NCBI GenBank assembly: GCA_944327135.1
Contig: CALVGQ010000012.1
Span: 33,326-97,325, forward strand
DNA length: 64,000 bases
Direction of reading: 5' to 3'
Source: an uncultured Erysipelotrichaceae bacterium
GTDB taxonomy: Bacteria > Bacillota_I > Bacilli_A > Erysipelotrichales > Erysipelotrichaceae
The notes beneath the pieces were generated by a model. That model was given only the letters and a program-made list of their open reading frames with translations. It was not told the origin of the DNA and ran no database searches. A program made the translations under genes and the position numbers. The first letter of the stretch is position 1, and each line of letters begins with the position of its first letter. Positions 1-8,899 of the stretch are shown piece by piece.

Positions 1-306
1 ACCAACGCCCAACTTTATGAACTGGTTAAGCTGCAGCTGACGAGTATAGCTAGCCAGCGCTTCTTCACAGACCAGCTGTGCTCTTAAGGTCGTCATTTTT
101 CCTTCACTCAATGGATGAGGCAACCGCATCAATTGATTGGACACCCAAAGTTGCAACACTGCATCCCCCATGAATTCCAGACGTTCATTATCGTGTTTAG
201 CCTGTTTATGTTCATTTAAATAGGAAGAATGCACAAAAGCCTGATCGATCAAATCCATTTTTTTTACCGTAATTCCACGGTTTTTCAGCCAATTCTGTAC
301 TTCCAT
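1..306 (-). CDS. rnc: Ribonuclease III (5' part only; gene runs off the left edge)
   Basis: Double-strand-specific endoribonuclease that processes rRNA precursors and other duplex RNA in the cytoplasm. Translating the reverse strand from the ATG at 304-306 gives about 102 residues with the RNase III signature NERLEFMGDAVLQ, which holds the catalytic acidic residues, preceded by QAFVHSSYLNEH. The second catalytic part and the C-terminal dsRNA-binding domain would lie beyond base 1. A GGAG-like ribosome site (AAAGGAGAAACA) lies just upstream. It follows recG by 19 bases in the same direction, so both are probably co-transcribed. In B. subtilis a fatty-acid synthesis block (fapR to acpA) sits between recG and rnc; here it is absent. 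Confidence 0.95.
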   Translation of the reverse strand, partial: MEVQNWLKNRGITVKKMDLIDQAFVHSSYLNEHKQAKHDNERLEFMGDAVLQLWVSNQLMRLPHPLSEGKMTTLRAQLVCEEALASYTRQLQLNQFIKLGVG

Positions 307-325
307 CTTGTTTCTCCTTTCCAAT

Positions 326-2335
326 TTAAACCGCTGAGTTCTCATTTAAAATAGTCAAGCTCTCAATACAATGCCGATATTGTGGATTGTCCGAATGCGC
401 TAAGATCCACATTGCATCTTTTTTAGCTGTTTCAATAATTCTCGTGTCTTCAAACAGATTTCCTAAAATAAAACCTGGCAAACCGCTTTGCCGTACTCCC
501 AGAATATCACCAGGCCCTCTGAGTTTCAAGTCTTCCATTGAAATTTGAAACCCATCATGGCAATCAACCAAAATCTGCAGACGTTTTAAAGAATCCGCAT
601 CCTGTGTCCCACTCAGTAAATAACAATAACCTTGCCGACTCCCTCGCTGGACTCTTCCTCGCAGCTGATGCAGACTGGAAAGACCAAATCGATGAGCATC
701 ATAAATGATCATGGTCGTTGCATTCACTACATTGACCCCGACTTCCACGACCGTTGTACTAATCAGAATCTGAATTTCATTCGCTTCGAATTGTTGCATG
801 ACCTTCTCTTTTTCTTCACTACTCATCCTTCCATGCAAAAATCCAACATGAATATCGTTTCCTAATGCCTGATTGATCTGTAAGGCGGCATCCGTTACAG
901 AATACGCATCAAAATGTTCGCTTTCTTCAATCGCGGCGCAAACAACATAAATCTGTTCCCGCTGTGCCAGCTTCTTTTTTAATTCCGATACAATGGGAAA
1001 AATACTGTTTTGCCGAATTAATCGAGTTATAACCGGCTTTCGCCCTTTTGGCATCGTTTTAATCGTTGAGATATCCATATCTCCATAAAGCGTATTGGCT
1101 AAAGTACGCGGAATCGGCGTCGCACTCATTAATAAAAAATCTACTTTTTGTCCCTTTGCTTTTAGCTTTCGGCGCTGTTCTACCCCAAAACGATGCTGTT
1201 CATCTGCAACCACTAAACCAAGGTCAGAAAAAATGACTGAATCTTGAATCAGTGCATGGGTCCCAATCAGAATATCGATTTCATGACACCGCAATTTTTC
1301 AAGAATTTCTTTTTTTCGTATCGGCGAAAGTGCTGAATACAGAACTTCAATCCGTACTGGAAATGTGCCTGCTAGGGAAAGAAAGCTTTCATAATGCTGA
1401 CGAGCAAGAATTTCTGTCGGAGCCATCAATGCAGCTTGTTTTCCTGCCAACACACAAGCAGCCATAGCAACCCAGGCAACTGCTGTTTTACCGCAGCCAA
1501 CATCTCCCTGAACCAACCGAAGCATCATTCGATTACTTCGTAAATCCTGTACAATTTCATCGATAACCTGCAACTGATCTTCTGTACATTCAAACGGAAG
1601 CTCATCGATCAAAGCTAAAACTTGAGTCAAATCAATCTTTTTTCCTTCAATATATTCGACCCCTTTTTCCTGATTACGAAGACCCTGAACAGCCAAATGA
1701 AAACGCAAAAATTCTTCATATTTTAAAGTTCGACGTGCTAGTTCTACTTCTCGCATCGAACGCGGAAGATGAATACAGCGAAGCGCAGTCCATCGATTCA
1801 TTAACTGATATCGTACAATCAATTCATCAGGAACAAAATTATGCAAGGATTCCTGAGAAGCCAATAAAACTTTTTTTATCAATGCTCTTAATGAACGCTG
1901 TTGAATGCCTTCTTTCAGCGGATAAACAGGAATGATTCCTAATTGCTCGTTCAGCGGTTTAGCATTAGTTTGTAAAGCGGTAATACGATGATGCCCCTCG
2001 AATCGGCCAATGATAGTCAGCTGCGATCCCACCTGCAAGCGCTGAGTCCATGGACGGTTAAAAATCGTCACTTCAAAAAGCTGATCTTCCGTTTCAATCT
2101 GAAAGCGGGTCATAGAACGATTCTTTCCAAAGCGCACTGAACGCGGATAAGTCATCAATCGTCCTTCAAAGATTACTTTCTCTTTTTCTTTCCATTCATT
2201 CATCGGTTTCTTGACCATCTCTTCATAACGGAATGGATAAAGCGTAAGCACCTCTTCACTATTATGCAAGCCATATCGTTCCGCTAATTCGATCTGTTTC
2301 GGTGTGCATCGGCATTCTTTCAGTGTCATTGTCAT
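326..2335 (-). CDS. recG: ATP-dependent DNA helicase RecG
   Basis: Branch-migration helicase that remodels stalled replication forks and recombination intermediates. At 669 aa it is full length. In order: N-terminal wedge/OB region (about residues 50-150), Walker A GDVGCGKT near residue 285, Walker B/DExH box as VVADEQHRFG, motif III SATPIPRTL, and a C-terminal helicase half with STTVVEVGVNV and QLRGRVQRG. The last motif is normally QLRGRVGRG, so one glycine is replaced by glutamine. The first ATG is preceded by AAGGTGA. A clear sigma-A promoter lies directly upstream (2353-2381), so recG-rnc can be transcribed separately from fakA, which ends at its own terminator. Confidence 0.97.
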   Translation of the reverse strand: MTMTLKECRCTPKQIELAERYGLHNSEEVLTLYPFRYEEMVKKPMNEWKEKEKVIFEGRLMTYPRSVRFGKNRSMTRFQIETEDQLFEVTIFNRPWTQRLQVGSQLTIIGRFEGHHRITALQTNAKPLNEQLGIIPVYPLKEGIQQRSLRALIKKVLLASQESLHNFVPDELIVRYQLMNRWTALRCIHLPRSMREVELARRTLKYEEFLRFHLAVQGLRNQEKGVEYIEGKKIDLTQVLALIDELPFECTEDQLQVIDEIVQDLRSNRMMLRLVQGDVGCGKTAVAWVAMAACVLAGKQAALMAPTEILARQHYESFLSLAGTFPVRIEVLYSALSPIRKKEILEKLRCHEIDILIGTHALIQDSVIFSDLGLVVADEQHRFGVEQRRKLKAKGQKVDFLLMSATPIPRTLANTLYGDMDISTIKTMPKGRKPVITRLIRQNSIFPIVSELKKKLAQREQIYVVCAAIEESEHFDAYSVTDAALQINQALGNDIHVGFLHGRMSSEEKEKVMQQFEANEIQILISTTVVEVGVNVVNATTMIIYDAHRFGLSSLHQLRGRVQRGSRQGYCYLLSGTQDADSLKRLQILVDCHDGFQISMEDLKLRGPGDILGVRQSGLPGFILGNLFEDTRIIETAKKDAMWILAHSDNPQYRHCIESLTILNENSAV

Positions 2336-2352
2336 AAATTCACCTTGTTTTC

Positions 2353-2381
2353 ATTATACTTCAACTTTTTCTCCTTGCCAA
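2353..2381 (-). promoter_or_regulatory. Sigma-A promoter for recG
   Basis: On the minus strand TTGGCA (2376-2381) is followed after 17 bases by a perfect TATAAT (2353-2358), ending 17 bases before the recG ATG. Confidence 0.8.
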
Positions 2382-2477
2382 GCAACTGGCAATCAACCGT
2401 ATAAGACTGCTGAATAACGCTTAAATGTAGTTTTCCACTAAGTTATCCACAATTTGTTGAAAACTTAAGCAAGACAG

Positions 2478-2502
2478 AAAAAAAGATTCCCTTTCGGGAA
2501 TC
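2478..2502 (-). terminator. Intrinsic terminator after fakA
   Basis: Minus-strand hairpin GATTCCC-GAAA-GGGAATC (2485-2502) followed by seven T residues (2478-2484). It sits directly after the fakA stop codon at 2513. Confidence 0.9.
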
Positions 2503-2512
2503 CTAAATAAGT

Positions 2513-4159
2513 TTATTCAACTCCGAAAATAAAACTGTATACTGGCTGCTGACCTTGCTGAAGATCGATTTCCACATCAAAATGCTCAGTAATATAACTT
2601 TCAAGAGCACGGCATTCATCTTCTGAAGCATCTTCTCCTGCAATAACCGTAATTAATTCTGAGTCTTCATCAATCATAGCCTCCAATAAACGGTAACAGG
2701 CTTCCAACTTAAAAGGAGTTGAAACAAGAATATTCTTCTCAAACATTCCCATGTAATCGCCTTCTTTGATCTTAAGGCCTTCAAATGTTGTATCTTTAAT
2801 CGCATAAGTTACCTGGCCCGTTTTGACATGCTGGATTGCTTCGGTCATTTCGGCTAGATTTTCTTCTACCGATACTTCCGGATTAAACATAATACAAGCA
2901 CTCAAGCCTTGTGGAATCGATTTGGTCGGAAGAACATGAATGTCCTGCCCTTCCAGCACCTCTGCTGCTTGCTGTGCTGCTAAAATGATATTGGAATTGT
3001 TCGGAAGCAGAAAAATATGACGTGCACGTACATGCTGGATAGCAGCAACGAAATCCTCCGTAGATGGATTCATTGTCTGCCCACCAGAAATAACTTCATC
3101 ACAGCGGAATTCTTTGAATAAAGATTTCAGCCCTTCGCCGGCAGCACAGGTGATCAAAGCATACTCTTTCAATTCTTTGGGTTGCTCACCCATAGCTTTT
3201 AAATGCTCCTTCTCCGGTGCTACACCACCCTGAATCGTACTATGCTGTTCCTGCATATTTTCAATTTTCAATTTTATAAATTCACCATAACGCTGAGCTA
3301 AATTCAATGCATCTCCTGGCGTCAGTGTATGCACATGAACCTTTACCAAATCCTCATCTTGAACAACAACAATGGATTCTCCTAAACGAGCCAAGGCATT
3401 TCTTAATTTATCTTCAGTAAAAATCACTTGGCCTTTTTCCGAAAGCCGAACAATAAATTCTGTGCAATACCCAAATTCATCATTTTCAATTTCCATTGCA
3501 GCCGCAGCCGTTTTGCTTTCTGACTGTTCAAGCTGAAATGGTCGTCCCTCCAAAGCAGCCTGGAACCCTTCAAAAATAACCAACAGACCTGCACCACCTG
3601 AATCTACCACACCGACTTCTTTTAAAACAGGCAAAAGCTCAGGGGTATGCTCAAGGGAATCTTTAGCGAAAAGGATCAGCTGATCCATATATTCTTTGAT
3701 CGTACAATCCGGGTTGTTTTTTACATAATCTCGAGCATAGAAGCTGGATTCACGGATTACCGTCAAAATGGTTCCTTCAACAGGACGCATCACGGCTTTG
3801 TAAGCCACTTCAGCTCCTTTTACGAAAGCATCTGCAAACTCAGAAACACTAATTTCATTTTTCCCTTCTATGGACTGATAGAATCCTCGAAAGATCTGTG
3901 AAGTGATTACACCTGAATTTCCACGTGCTCCCATCAGAAGGCCTTTTGACAGCGTTTTTGCAAGCAGGCTCAGCTGATCGGTACACGCATCGACAGCTGC
4001 TTTGACTCCAGAAGAGAAGGTCATTGACATGTTTGTACCAGTGTCACCATCTGGCACAGGGAAAACATTCAGAGCATCAATTTCATGGTGCTGATTGCTC
4101 AAGTTTGCAGCCCCGCTCAACAACATTTCTTTAAATGTGATTCCATTTAATGTTTTCAT
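2513..4159 (-). CDS. fakA: DAK2-domain fatty acid kinase FakA (YloV)
   Basis: Predicted kinase domain protein that phosphorylates fatty acids held by FakB partners, feeding exogenous or recycled acyl chains to phospholipid synthesis. The N-terminal DAK2 (dihydroxyacetone-kinase-like) domain carries NVFPVPDGDTGTNMSMT and GARGNSGVI, the nucleotide and Mg binding motifs; the middle has DSGGAGLLVIFEG; the C-terminal half matches the YloV/DegV-like region. I start at the ATG at 4159 (548 aa), which has GGAGGG 5 bases upstream, not at the in-frame TTG 12 bases earlier. It follows the Asp23 gene after about 12 bases, the usual YloU-YloV pairing. No fakB is in the window. Confidence 0.9.
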   Translation of the reverse strand: MKTLNGITFKEMLLSGAANLSNQHHEIDALNVFPVPDGDTGTNMSMTFSSGVKAAVDACTDQLSLLAKTLSKGLLMGARGNSGVITSQIFRGFYQSIEGKNEISVSEFADAFVKGAEVAYKAVMRPVEGTILTVIRESSFYARDYVKNNPDCTIKEYMDQLILFAKDSLEHTPELLPVLKEVGVVDSGGAGLLVIFEGFQAALEGRPFQLEQSESKTAAAAMEIENDEFGYCTEFIVRLSEKGQVIFTEDKLRNALARLGESIVVVQDEDLVKVHVHTLTPGDALNLAQRYGEFIKLKIENMQEQHSTIQGGVAPEKEHLKAMGEQPKELKEYALITCAAGEGLKSLFKEFRCDEVISGGQTMNPSTEDFVAAIQHVRARHIFLLPNNSNIILAAQQAAEVLEGQDIHVLPTKSIPQGLSACIMFNPEVSVEENLAEMTEAIQHVKTGQVTYAIKDTTFEGLKIKEGDYMGMFEKNILVSTPFKLEACYRLLEAMIDEDSELITVIAGEDASEDECRALESYITEHFDVEIDLQQGQQPVYSFIFGVE

Positions 4160-4171
4160 GATTCCCTCCAA

Positions 4172-4531
4172 TTAGCCTATCACTTTGACTCCTTGGACGT
4201 AAACATTGACAATGATGGAATCAAGTTCCAACGTTTTCTCCAAGATATATTTCACTTTTTTCTGGACTTCCAAAATGACTTCAGAAATTTTTACACCGAA
4301 GCTGATTATGATATACAGATCAAGTTCAAGCCCTTTTTCTGTTTTGCGCACAACTACTCCTTTCGAGTAATTTTCTTTTTTGAGCAGCTCAGCCAAACCG
4401 TCTTTTACCAGTTTTTGGCTGGCCATTCCGACAACACCGTAACATTCACTGACAACTCCTCCAGCAAGAGCGGCAATGGCGTCCTGTGAAATATTGATGT
4501 TTCCCAGGTTTGTTACTCTTTCGATTGACAT
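4172..4531 (-). CDS. Asp23/Gls24 family envelope stress protein (YloU)
   Basis: Small (119 aa) Asp23-family protein. Members are cytoplasmic or membrane-associated and linked to envelope homeostasis; the exact role of the YloU type is not settled. Family features are the GNINISQDAIAALAG start, VVSECYGVVGMAS and the C-terminal VNVYVQGVKV strand. It is the first gene of a two-gene unit with fakA, preceded by a strong SD (AAGGAGGAAAACTT) and the promoter at 4556-4583. Confidence 0.9.
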   Translation of the reverse strand: MSIERVTNLGNINISQDAIAALAGGVVSECYGVVGMASQKLVKDGLAELLKKENYSKGVVVRKTEKGLELDLYIIISFGVKISEVILEVQKKVKYILEKTLELDSIIVNVYVQGVKVIG

Positions 4532-4555
4532 AAGTTTTCCTCCTTAACCTTAACT

Positions 4556-4583
4556 ATTATAACAATATTCCTGTTTTCTTCAA
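4556..4583 (-). promoter_or_regulatory. Sigma-A promoter for the asp23-fakA unit
   Basis: Minus strand TTGAAG (4578-4583), 16-base spacer, TATAAT (4556-4561). It lies in the gap after ftsQ, separating the cell-division genes from asp23-fakA. Confidence 0.75.
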
Positions 4584-4614
4584 CTTTTGTGTTGGAATTT
4601 TCATATTCACCCGG

Positions 4615-5517
4615 TCAATCCTCTTGATTTTGTCCCGAATTTTCTTCTGATTGAGCTTTTTCTTCTGCATTTTCTGCTTCTTCCGCTTCTTTTTGAGCCT
4701 GTTCTTCTGGACAAAGGCTGGTATAAGGATTCCCCGACATCTCATCAATATAGATGCAATTTTTCTTTTGTGGCAAAGCAGAAGCCACCTCATTGTATCG
4801 ATTCAACACGGAAATCGAATAGAAGCTACCATACACCTCATTTCCATCTTGCATGATGCACAAGATCGCACAGTCATCATAGCTAAAGGAAATTTGATGA
4901 ATTTCAGAAATCATCTCGATTTTTTCCGGATTAACTTTTTTTAATGCTTTTGCCAGCTGCTGAATCTGCGAAAGCTCACCCTTTTCCATCTCTTCTTCCG
5001 TCAGCGCCGCATCAAATCCTATGATCAATGGAAGCCGGCTCAAAAGAAAGGAAAGCTCATCAGTCATTTCAATCAGCTCCCCTTCCGCGGTAAGAATTTC
5101 TGGGATCGTTAAATATCGGTATCCCACCAATTGTTTTTCTTCTACCTCAATCTCCACTACGCCGGCATCATTTTGGTGGATGGATATGGAGTCAATCAAC
5201 GGATGGTTCTGAGCTGTTTGTCGAATTAAACTTTCAAATAAAAATAAACTGCGGGAATTTTCATTGATTCCCGTTAGCTTCAGGATCTCATCCTCCTGCA
5301 GCCAGCGATTTCCGCGAATTCGAATTCCCTGAATCTTAGAACGATCTGAACTGAGATAAACGGCAAAAATCAACAAAAAGCCACTAAGCATCGCTGCCAG
5401 AAAGATTCTGAAACGCATTTTCTTAAACTGTGAACGAAGCAAAGCACGTCGATGTTCTTCAAAGACGCGATCCACCGAAGAAACAGCTTGATCAGATTGC
5501 TTTTTGTGCTTTTTCAT
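4615..5517 (-). CDS. ftsQ: Cell division protein FtsQ/DivIB
   Basis: Bitopic divisome protein that binds FtsL/DivIC and FtsB and regulates septal wall synthesis. The 300 aa show a basic cytoplasmic N-terminus, one membrane helix (about residues 36-55, FLAAMLSGFLLIFAVYL), then a POTRA domain opening with IQGIRIRGNRWLQEDEIL and the FtsQ/DivIB beta domain. The last 30 residues are strongly acidic and Gln-rich (EEAENAEEKAQSEENSGQ), a disordered tail as in other Gram-positive DivIB proteins. Start overlaps the murB stop by 4 bases, so translation is probably coupled. Confidence 0.93.
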   Translation of the reverse strand: MKKHKKQSDQAVSSVDRVFEEHRRALLRSQFKKMRFRIFLAAMLSGFLLIFAVYLSSDRSKIQGIRIRGNRWLQEDEILKLTGINENSRSLFLFESLIRQTAQNHPLIDSISIHQNDAGVVEIEVEEKQLVGYRYLTIPEILTAEGELIEMTDELSFLLSRLPLIIGFDAALTEEEMEKGELSQIQQLAKALKKVNPEKIEMISEIHQISFSYDDCAILCIMQDGNEVYGSFYSISVLNRYNEVASALPQKKNCIYIDEMSGNPYTSLCPEEQAQKEAEEAENAEEKAQSEENSGQNQED

Positions 5518-6416
5518 CTCCAGTTAAACTTCTCCACTTCCATGATCAGTTCTATTGCGTATTTTTCTTTCACCTTTTTTTGAATCTCTTCTACCAGTGC
5601 TAAAAAGTCTTCAGCCTGAGCATTGCCTACATTGACAATAAAATTAGCATGTTTTTCTGAAATCTTAGCCCCGCCAATCTGTTTGCCCCGCCATCCTAAT
5701 TCTTCAATATATTGCCATGCCGGCCGTTCTGTAGGATTACGGAAGACACTTCCGGCACTTGGATAATCCAATGGCTGAGAGTCCAACCGCCGATGCCGAC
5801 GGTTTTCCATCAATTCTCTGATTTCTTTTGGATCGGCTTTTTGAAGTTTCATGCGAACTGCTAAAATGATCCAATCAGGATGATCATGAAACACGGAATG
5901 CCGATAACTAAACTGACAAGCCTCTTTGCTGATCCATTCACAGCGTCCTTCTCGTAAAACGAACACTTCCTGAATGACATCGGATAAACTGCTTTTATAA
6001 GCGCCCGCATTCATAAAGGTTACACCGCCTACAGTTCCCGGAATACCACTGGCAAACTCCAGCCCAGCTAACCCATGCTTGACCATTTCATAGGACAACG
6101 CAATGATTGAACAGCCAGCTTCTGCATAACATTCCTCATGATCAAAATAAAAATCAGTAAACGTACGATCCAAACGAATCACCACACCATCAAAACATTC
6201 GTCTGAACAAAGAAGGTTGCTTCCTTTTCCAATCACTTTATAAGGCAGATGGGCCTCCTGAATCTCACGGACGATCTGAGTCAGAGCCAAAGTTGTCCGA
6301 GGATATACAACAAATCGTGCCATGCCGCCAATGCGAAGCGTAGTCATGGTCTTAAACGAAACTTGTTCGGCAACCTCACCGTACTGTTCCAGTTCGCTTT
6401 TCAAATCCATCATCAT
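5514..6416 (-). CDS. murB: UDP-N-acetylenolpyruvoylglucosamine reductase MurB
   Basis: FAD enzyme that reduces UDP-GlcNAc-enolpyruvate to UDP-MurNAc in peptidoglycan precursor synthesis. FAD-binding motifs TTLRIGGMARFVVYP and GKGSNLL are near the N-terminus, SGIPGTVGGVTFMNAGAY in the middle, and YPSAGSVFRNP (catalytic Ser) plus GGAKISEKHANFIVN in the C-terminal substrate domain. The longest frame starts at 6446 inside murG, but the ATG at 6416 forms a 4-base ATGA overlap with the murG stop and gives the usual 300 aa, so I use that one. Confidence 0.95.
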   Translation of the reverse strand: MMMDLKSELEQYGEVAEQVSFKTMTTLRIGGMARFVVYPRTTLALTQIVREIQEAHLPYKVIGKGSNLLCSDECFDGVVIRLDRTFTDFYFDHEECYAEAGCSIIALSYEMVKHGLAGLEFASGIPGTVGGVTFMNAGAYKSSLSDVIQEVFVLREGRCEWISKEACQFSYRHSVFHDHPDWIILAVRMKLQKADPKEIRELMENRRHRRLDSQPLDYPSAGSVFRNPTERPAWQYIEELGWRGKQIGGAKISEKHANFIVNVGNAQAEDFLALVEEIQKKVKEKYAIELIMEVEKFNWR

Positions 6417-7501
6417 TTTCTCATTCCTTTTAACTCCTGAATCCAAGTCAGTATATTCTCACAGGCATCAGGCCGACCACACAAACCTGCCTGAACCGAC
6501 ATTTCCCGCAACTGAATTGGATTTTCAAGTATATCCTCTATTTTGGAAACAATCGCTTGTTCTGTCAAGTCTTTTTCTTCAATCATGACCGCCGCCTTTT
6601 TTGCGGCAAGAGCCTGAGCGTTTTTGACCTGATGATTATTCGGGACATAAGGACTAGGAATAATAATACTAGGCATTCGCATCGCCGTCATTTCAGCAGC
6701 AGTCGTCGCACCGCCTCTTACAACACAAAGCGTCGCATTGATCATCATGTTGCACCCGTCAATATAAGGAACAACACGAAGATTCTCAGCAAGGGCTATA
6801 TCAGAGCTGAATTCTTCATAATGACTTCGTCCGGTCACATAAAGCACCTGATAAGGTTTTCCAGCCATCATTTTTAAAGCCCCCTTCATGACTTCATTTA
6901 CACTCTGCGAACCCAGGGATCCCATCACGATAATAACCAAAGGACGATTAGGGTCCAATCCCAATTGTCGAACAAGTTTTGGATTGCGTTGAACTTTCGC
7001 AGCCTCACTAGCTCGAGGATTTCCCAATATCCGGATTTTATCAGAGGGAAACTGGGAACGATTTTCTTCGTAACATCCAACTACAGCATCAGCAAAACGT
7101 GACAAAAAACGATTGGCTTTTCCAGCATAAGAGTTCTGTTCATGAAGCATTGTAGGAAGATGGGCACGATGCGCAGCCAAGATAACAGGGACGCTGATAT
7201 AATTTCCAAATCCCAAGACTATATCTGGCTTTTCTTTTTTTATCAGCTGGATACAAGCTTGATAAGCACGAAAAAGACGCCAGCTGGAAAGCAGTTTATG
7301 AAACGGTCCGCCATTCATTCCACTTACCTGAATTGGGCTGAATCGGTATCCAGCATGAGGCACTTCTTGTGCTTCCATTCGGTCCGCAGAACCGACAAAC
7401 AAAATCGAAGAATCTGGCTCGATTTTTTTTATTTCGTTCGCTAGCGCTAACGCCGGGTAAATATGCCCGCCGGTGCCACCAGTTGCGATCAGATAACGCA
7501 T
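6413..7501 (-). CDS. murG: UDP-N-acetylglucosamine transferase MurG
   Basis: Transfers GlcNAc to lipid I to form lipid II on the inner membrane face. 362 aa with the N-terminal GT-B motif IATGGTGGHIYPALALA, the HEQNSYAGKANRFLS loop, the C-domain GSLGSQSVNE and the donor-binding segment VVRGGATTAAEM. The ATG at 7501 has AAGGAG 8 bases upstream and is preferred over an in-frame GTG at 7510. Part of the ftsW-murG-murB-ftsQ run that matches the spoVE-murG-murB-divIB order of B. subtilis. Confidence 0.96.
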   Translation of the reverse strand: MRYLIATGGTGGHIYPALALANEIKKIEPDSSILFVGSADRMEAQEVPHAGYRFSPIQVSGMNGGPFHKLLSSWRLFRAYQACIQLIKKEKPDIVLGFGNYISVPVILAAHRAHLPTMLHEQNSYAGKANRFLSRFADAVVGCYEENRSQFPSDKIRILGNPRASEAAKVQRNPKLVRQLGLDPNRPLVIIVMGSLGSQSVNEVMKGALKMMAGKPYQVLYVTGRSHYEEFSSDIALAENLRVVPYIDGCNMMINATLCVVRGGATTAAEMTAMRMPSIIIPSPYVPNNHQVKNAQALAAKKAAVMIEEKDLTEQAIVSKIEDILENPIQLREMSVQAGLCGRPDACENILTWIQELKGMRK

Positions 7502-7548
7502 TCTTTTCACTCCTTAATTTTTTTTATTATAACACAGGATGCAGCACC

Positions 7549-8628
7549 TTAGGAGGATTTTATTGCACTCATGATAAAGCCAAAAGAAGCCATCATCATA
7601 ATCAAACTGCTTCCTCCATAAGAAAGAAATGGCAATGTAATACCGGTTACTGGAAACAAGCCCACCACTACCCCAAGATTGATCAAAACCTGAATCGTAA
7701 ACAAACTGGTAATTCCAATAACCACATAACAATGAAACAAATCCTGACAGCGAAGCGCAGCCCGTAAGCATTCCACTACCAGCAATAAATAAACCAAAAT
7801 AATCAAGGAAGCTCCAATCCAGCCTAGCTCCTCCGCACAAATAGCAAAGATAAAATCAGTCTGAGGTTCTGGTAAATAAAAATGTTTCTGCATTGACTGA
7901 TTTAATCCGACACCCAACAGTCCTCCTGGAGCAATCGCATAATAACTCTGAATGATTTGAAATCCACTACCCAGTGGATCACTCCAAGGGTTTAAAAAAG
8001 CCGTAATTCGGGCAAGACGATACGGAGCTGCCAAGATCAGTCCCGCCAATCCTACAGCAGCCAGTATTCCGATACGAAAAAAATATTTAAAAGGAGCTCC
8101 AGCAGCTAAAATGATGACAACAACACTGCATACCATAACTAAACCGCTGCCAAAATCAGGCTGTAACAAAATCAATCCGAATCCAAGCAATGGAATTCCA
8201 AGCGGGACAATAAAATCTTTCAGCTTTTGGATTCGCTGTTTTTGAGCCAGAATATCTGAAACACTGAAAATACAGGCCAATTTAAAGAATTCTGAAGGTT
8301 GAACTGAAAAGGAACCAATCCCGAACCAGCTTCTTGACCCATTCCTGGCAATTCCGATTCCTGGAATCAATACTAAAATTAACGAAACAAAAGAAAGCAT
8401 CAGCCAAAGTCGATGATGTTTTCGAATAAAATCCAAAGAAAGCCGAGACGTTAATGCCATGGTCAAAAAACCAATTCCAGCAAATAAAAGCTGACGTACA
8501 ATAAAATGATAAGGATCATCATATTTCATTGTTGCCCATAAATAAGAGCTAGAAGCAACCATAACAATTCCTGTCAGAATCAGGGCCATGATTTCCAAAC
8601 AAAGCAGCCGGCATTTCGGATGAAACAT
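7549..8628 (-). CDS. ftsW: FtsW/SpoVE-type SEDS peptidoglycan glycosyltransferase
   Basis: Polytopic SEDS-family polymerase that makes glycan strands from lipid II at the septum or spore cortex. 359 aa, with about ten hydrophobic segments; family motifs include RNGSRSWFGIGSFSVQPSEFFKLA, a long loop after LLQPDFGSGLVMV (the Asp is the essential SEDS residue), FAICAEELGWIGAS, and the C-terminal GITLPFLSYGGSSL. The position next to murG, and a single copy in the window, fits FtsW or SpoVE; sequence alone does not separate them. GGGGTGA precedes the ATG. Confidence 0.93.
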   Translation of the reverse strand: MFHPKCRLLCLEIMALILTGIVMVASSSYLWATMKYDDPYHFIVRQLLFAGIGFLTMALTSRLSLDFIRKHHRLWLMLSFVSLILVLIPGIGIARNGSRSWFGIGSFSVQPSEFFKLACIFSVSDILAQKQRIQKLKDFIVPLGIPLLGFGLILLQPDFGSGLVMVCSVVVIILAAGAPFKYFFRIGILAAVGLAGLILAAPYRLARITAFLNPWSDPLGSGFQIIQSYYAIAPGGLLGVGLNQSMQKHFYLPEPQTDFIFAICAEELGWIGASLIILVYLLLVVECLRAALRCQDLFHCYVVIGITSLFTIQVLINLGVVVGLFPVTGITLPFLSYGGSSLIMMMASFGFIMSAIKSS

Positions 8629-8670
8629 AAAAAAATCACCCCATATCAGTATATGAGATGATCAGCAATT

Positions 8671-8898
8671 TCATTTCGTTTCCAATTCTTTTCCAAACCG
8701 TTTCATCAAAGATTCTGCCGTCATCCATATCAACAGGGGATTGATCAAAACAAGAAAAGGAAGATAAGTCAAAATAGGAACAGGACCAGTGAACAAAAGC
8801 GGAGCCAGAAATTCAGTAAAAGTATATTCCAGAAAAAACAAAATCAAATATTCCAGAAGACAAACTATAAAATAAAGAATTCCTCGAATGCTTTTCAT
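8671..8898 (-). CDS. Small membrane protein of unknown function
   Basis: 75 aa with two to three hydrophobic stretches (ILYFIVCLLEYLILFFL; FLAPLLFTGPVPILTYLPFLVLINPLLIWM) and a charged end (KRFGKELETK). I do not recognise a family. It begins one base after the S24-regulator gene ends and lies 42 bases before ftsW in the same direction, so it is likely translated from the regulator transcript; no clear SD of its own is visible. The dense hydrophobic coding and lack of an overlapping alternative make it a plausible real gene. Confidence 0.6.
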   Translation of the reverse strand: MKSIRGILYFIVCLLEYLILFFLEYTFTEFLAPLLFTGPVPILTYLPFLVLINPLLIWMTAESLMKRFGKELETK

Positions 8899-8899
8899 A

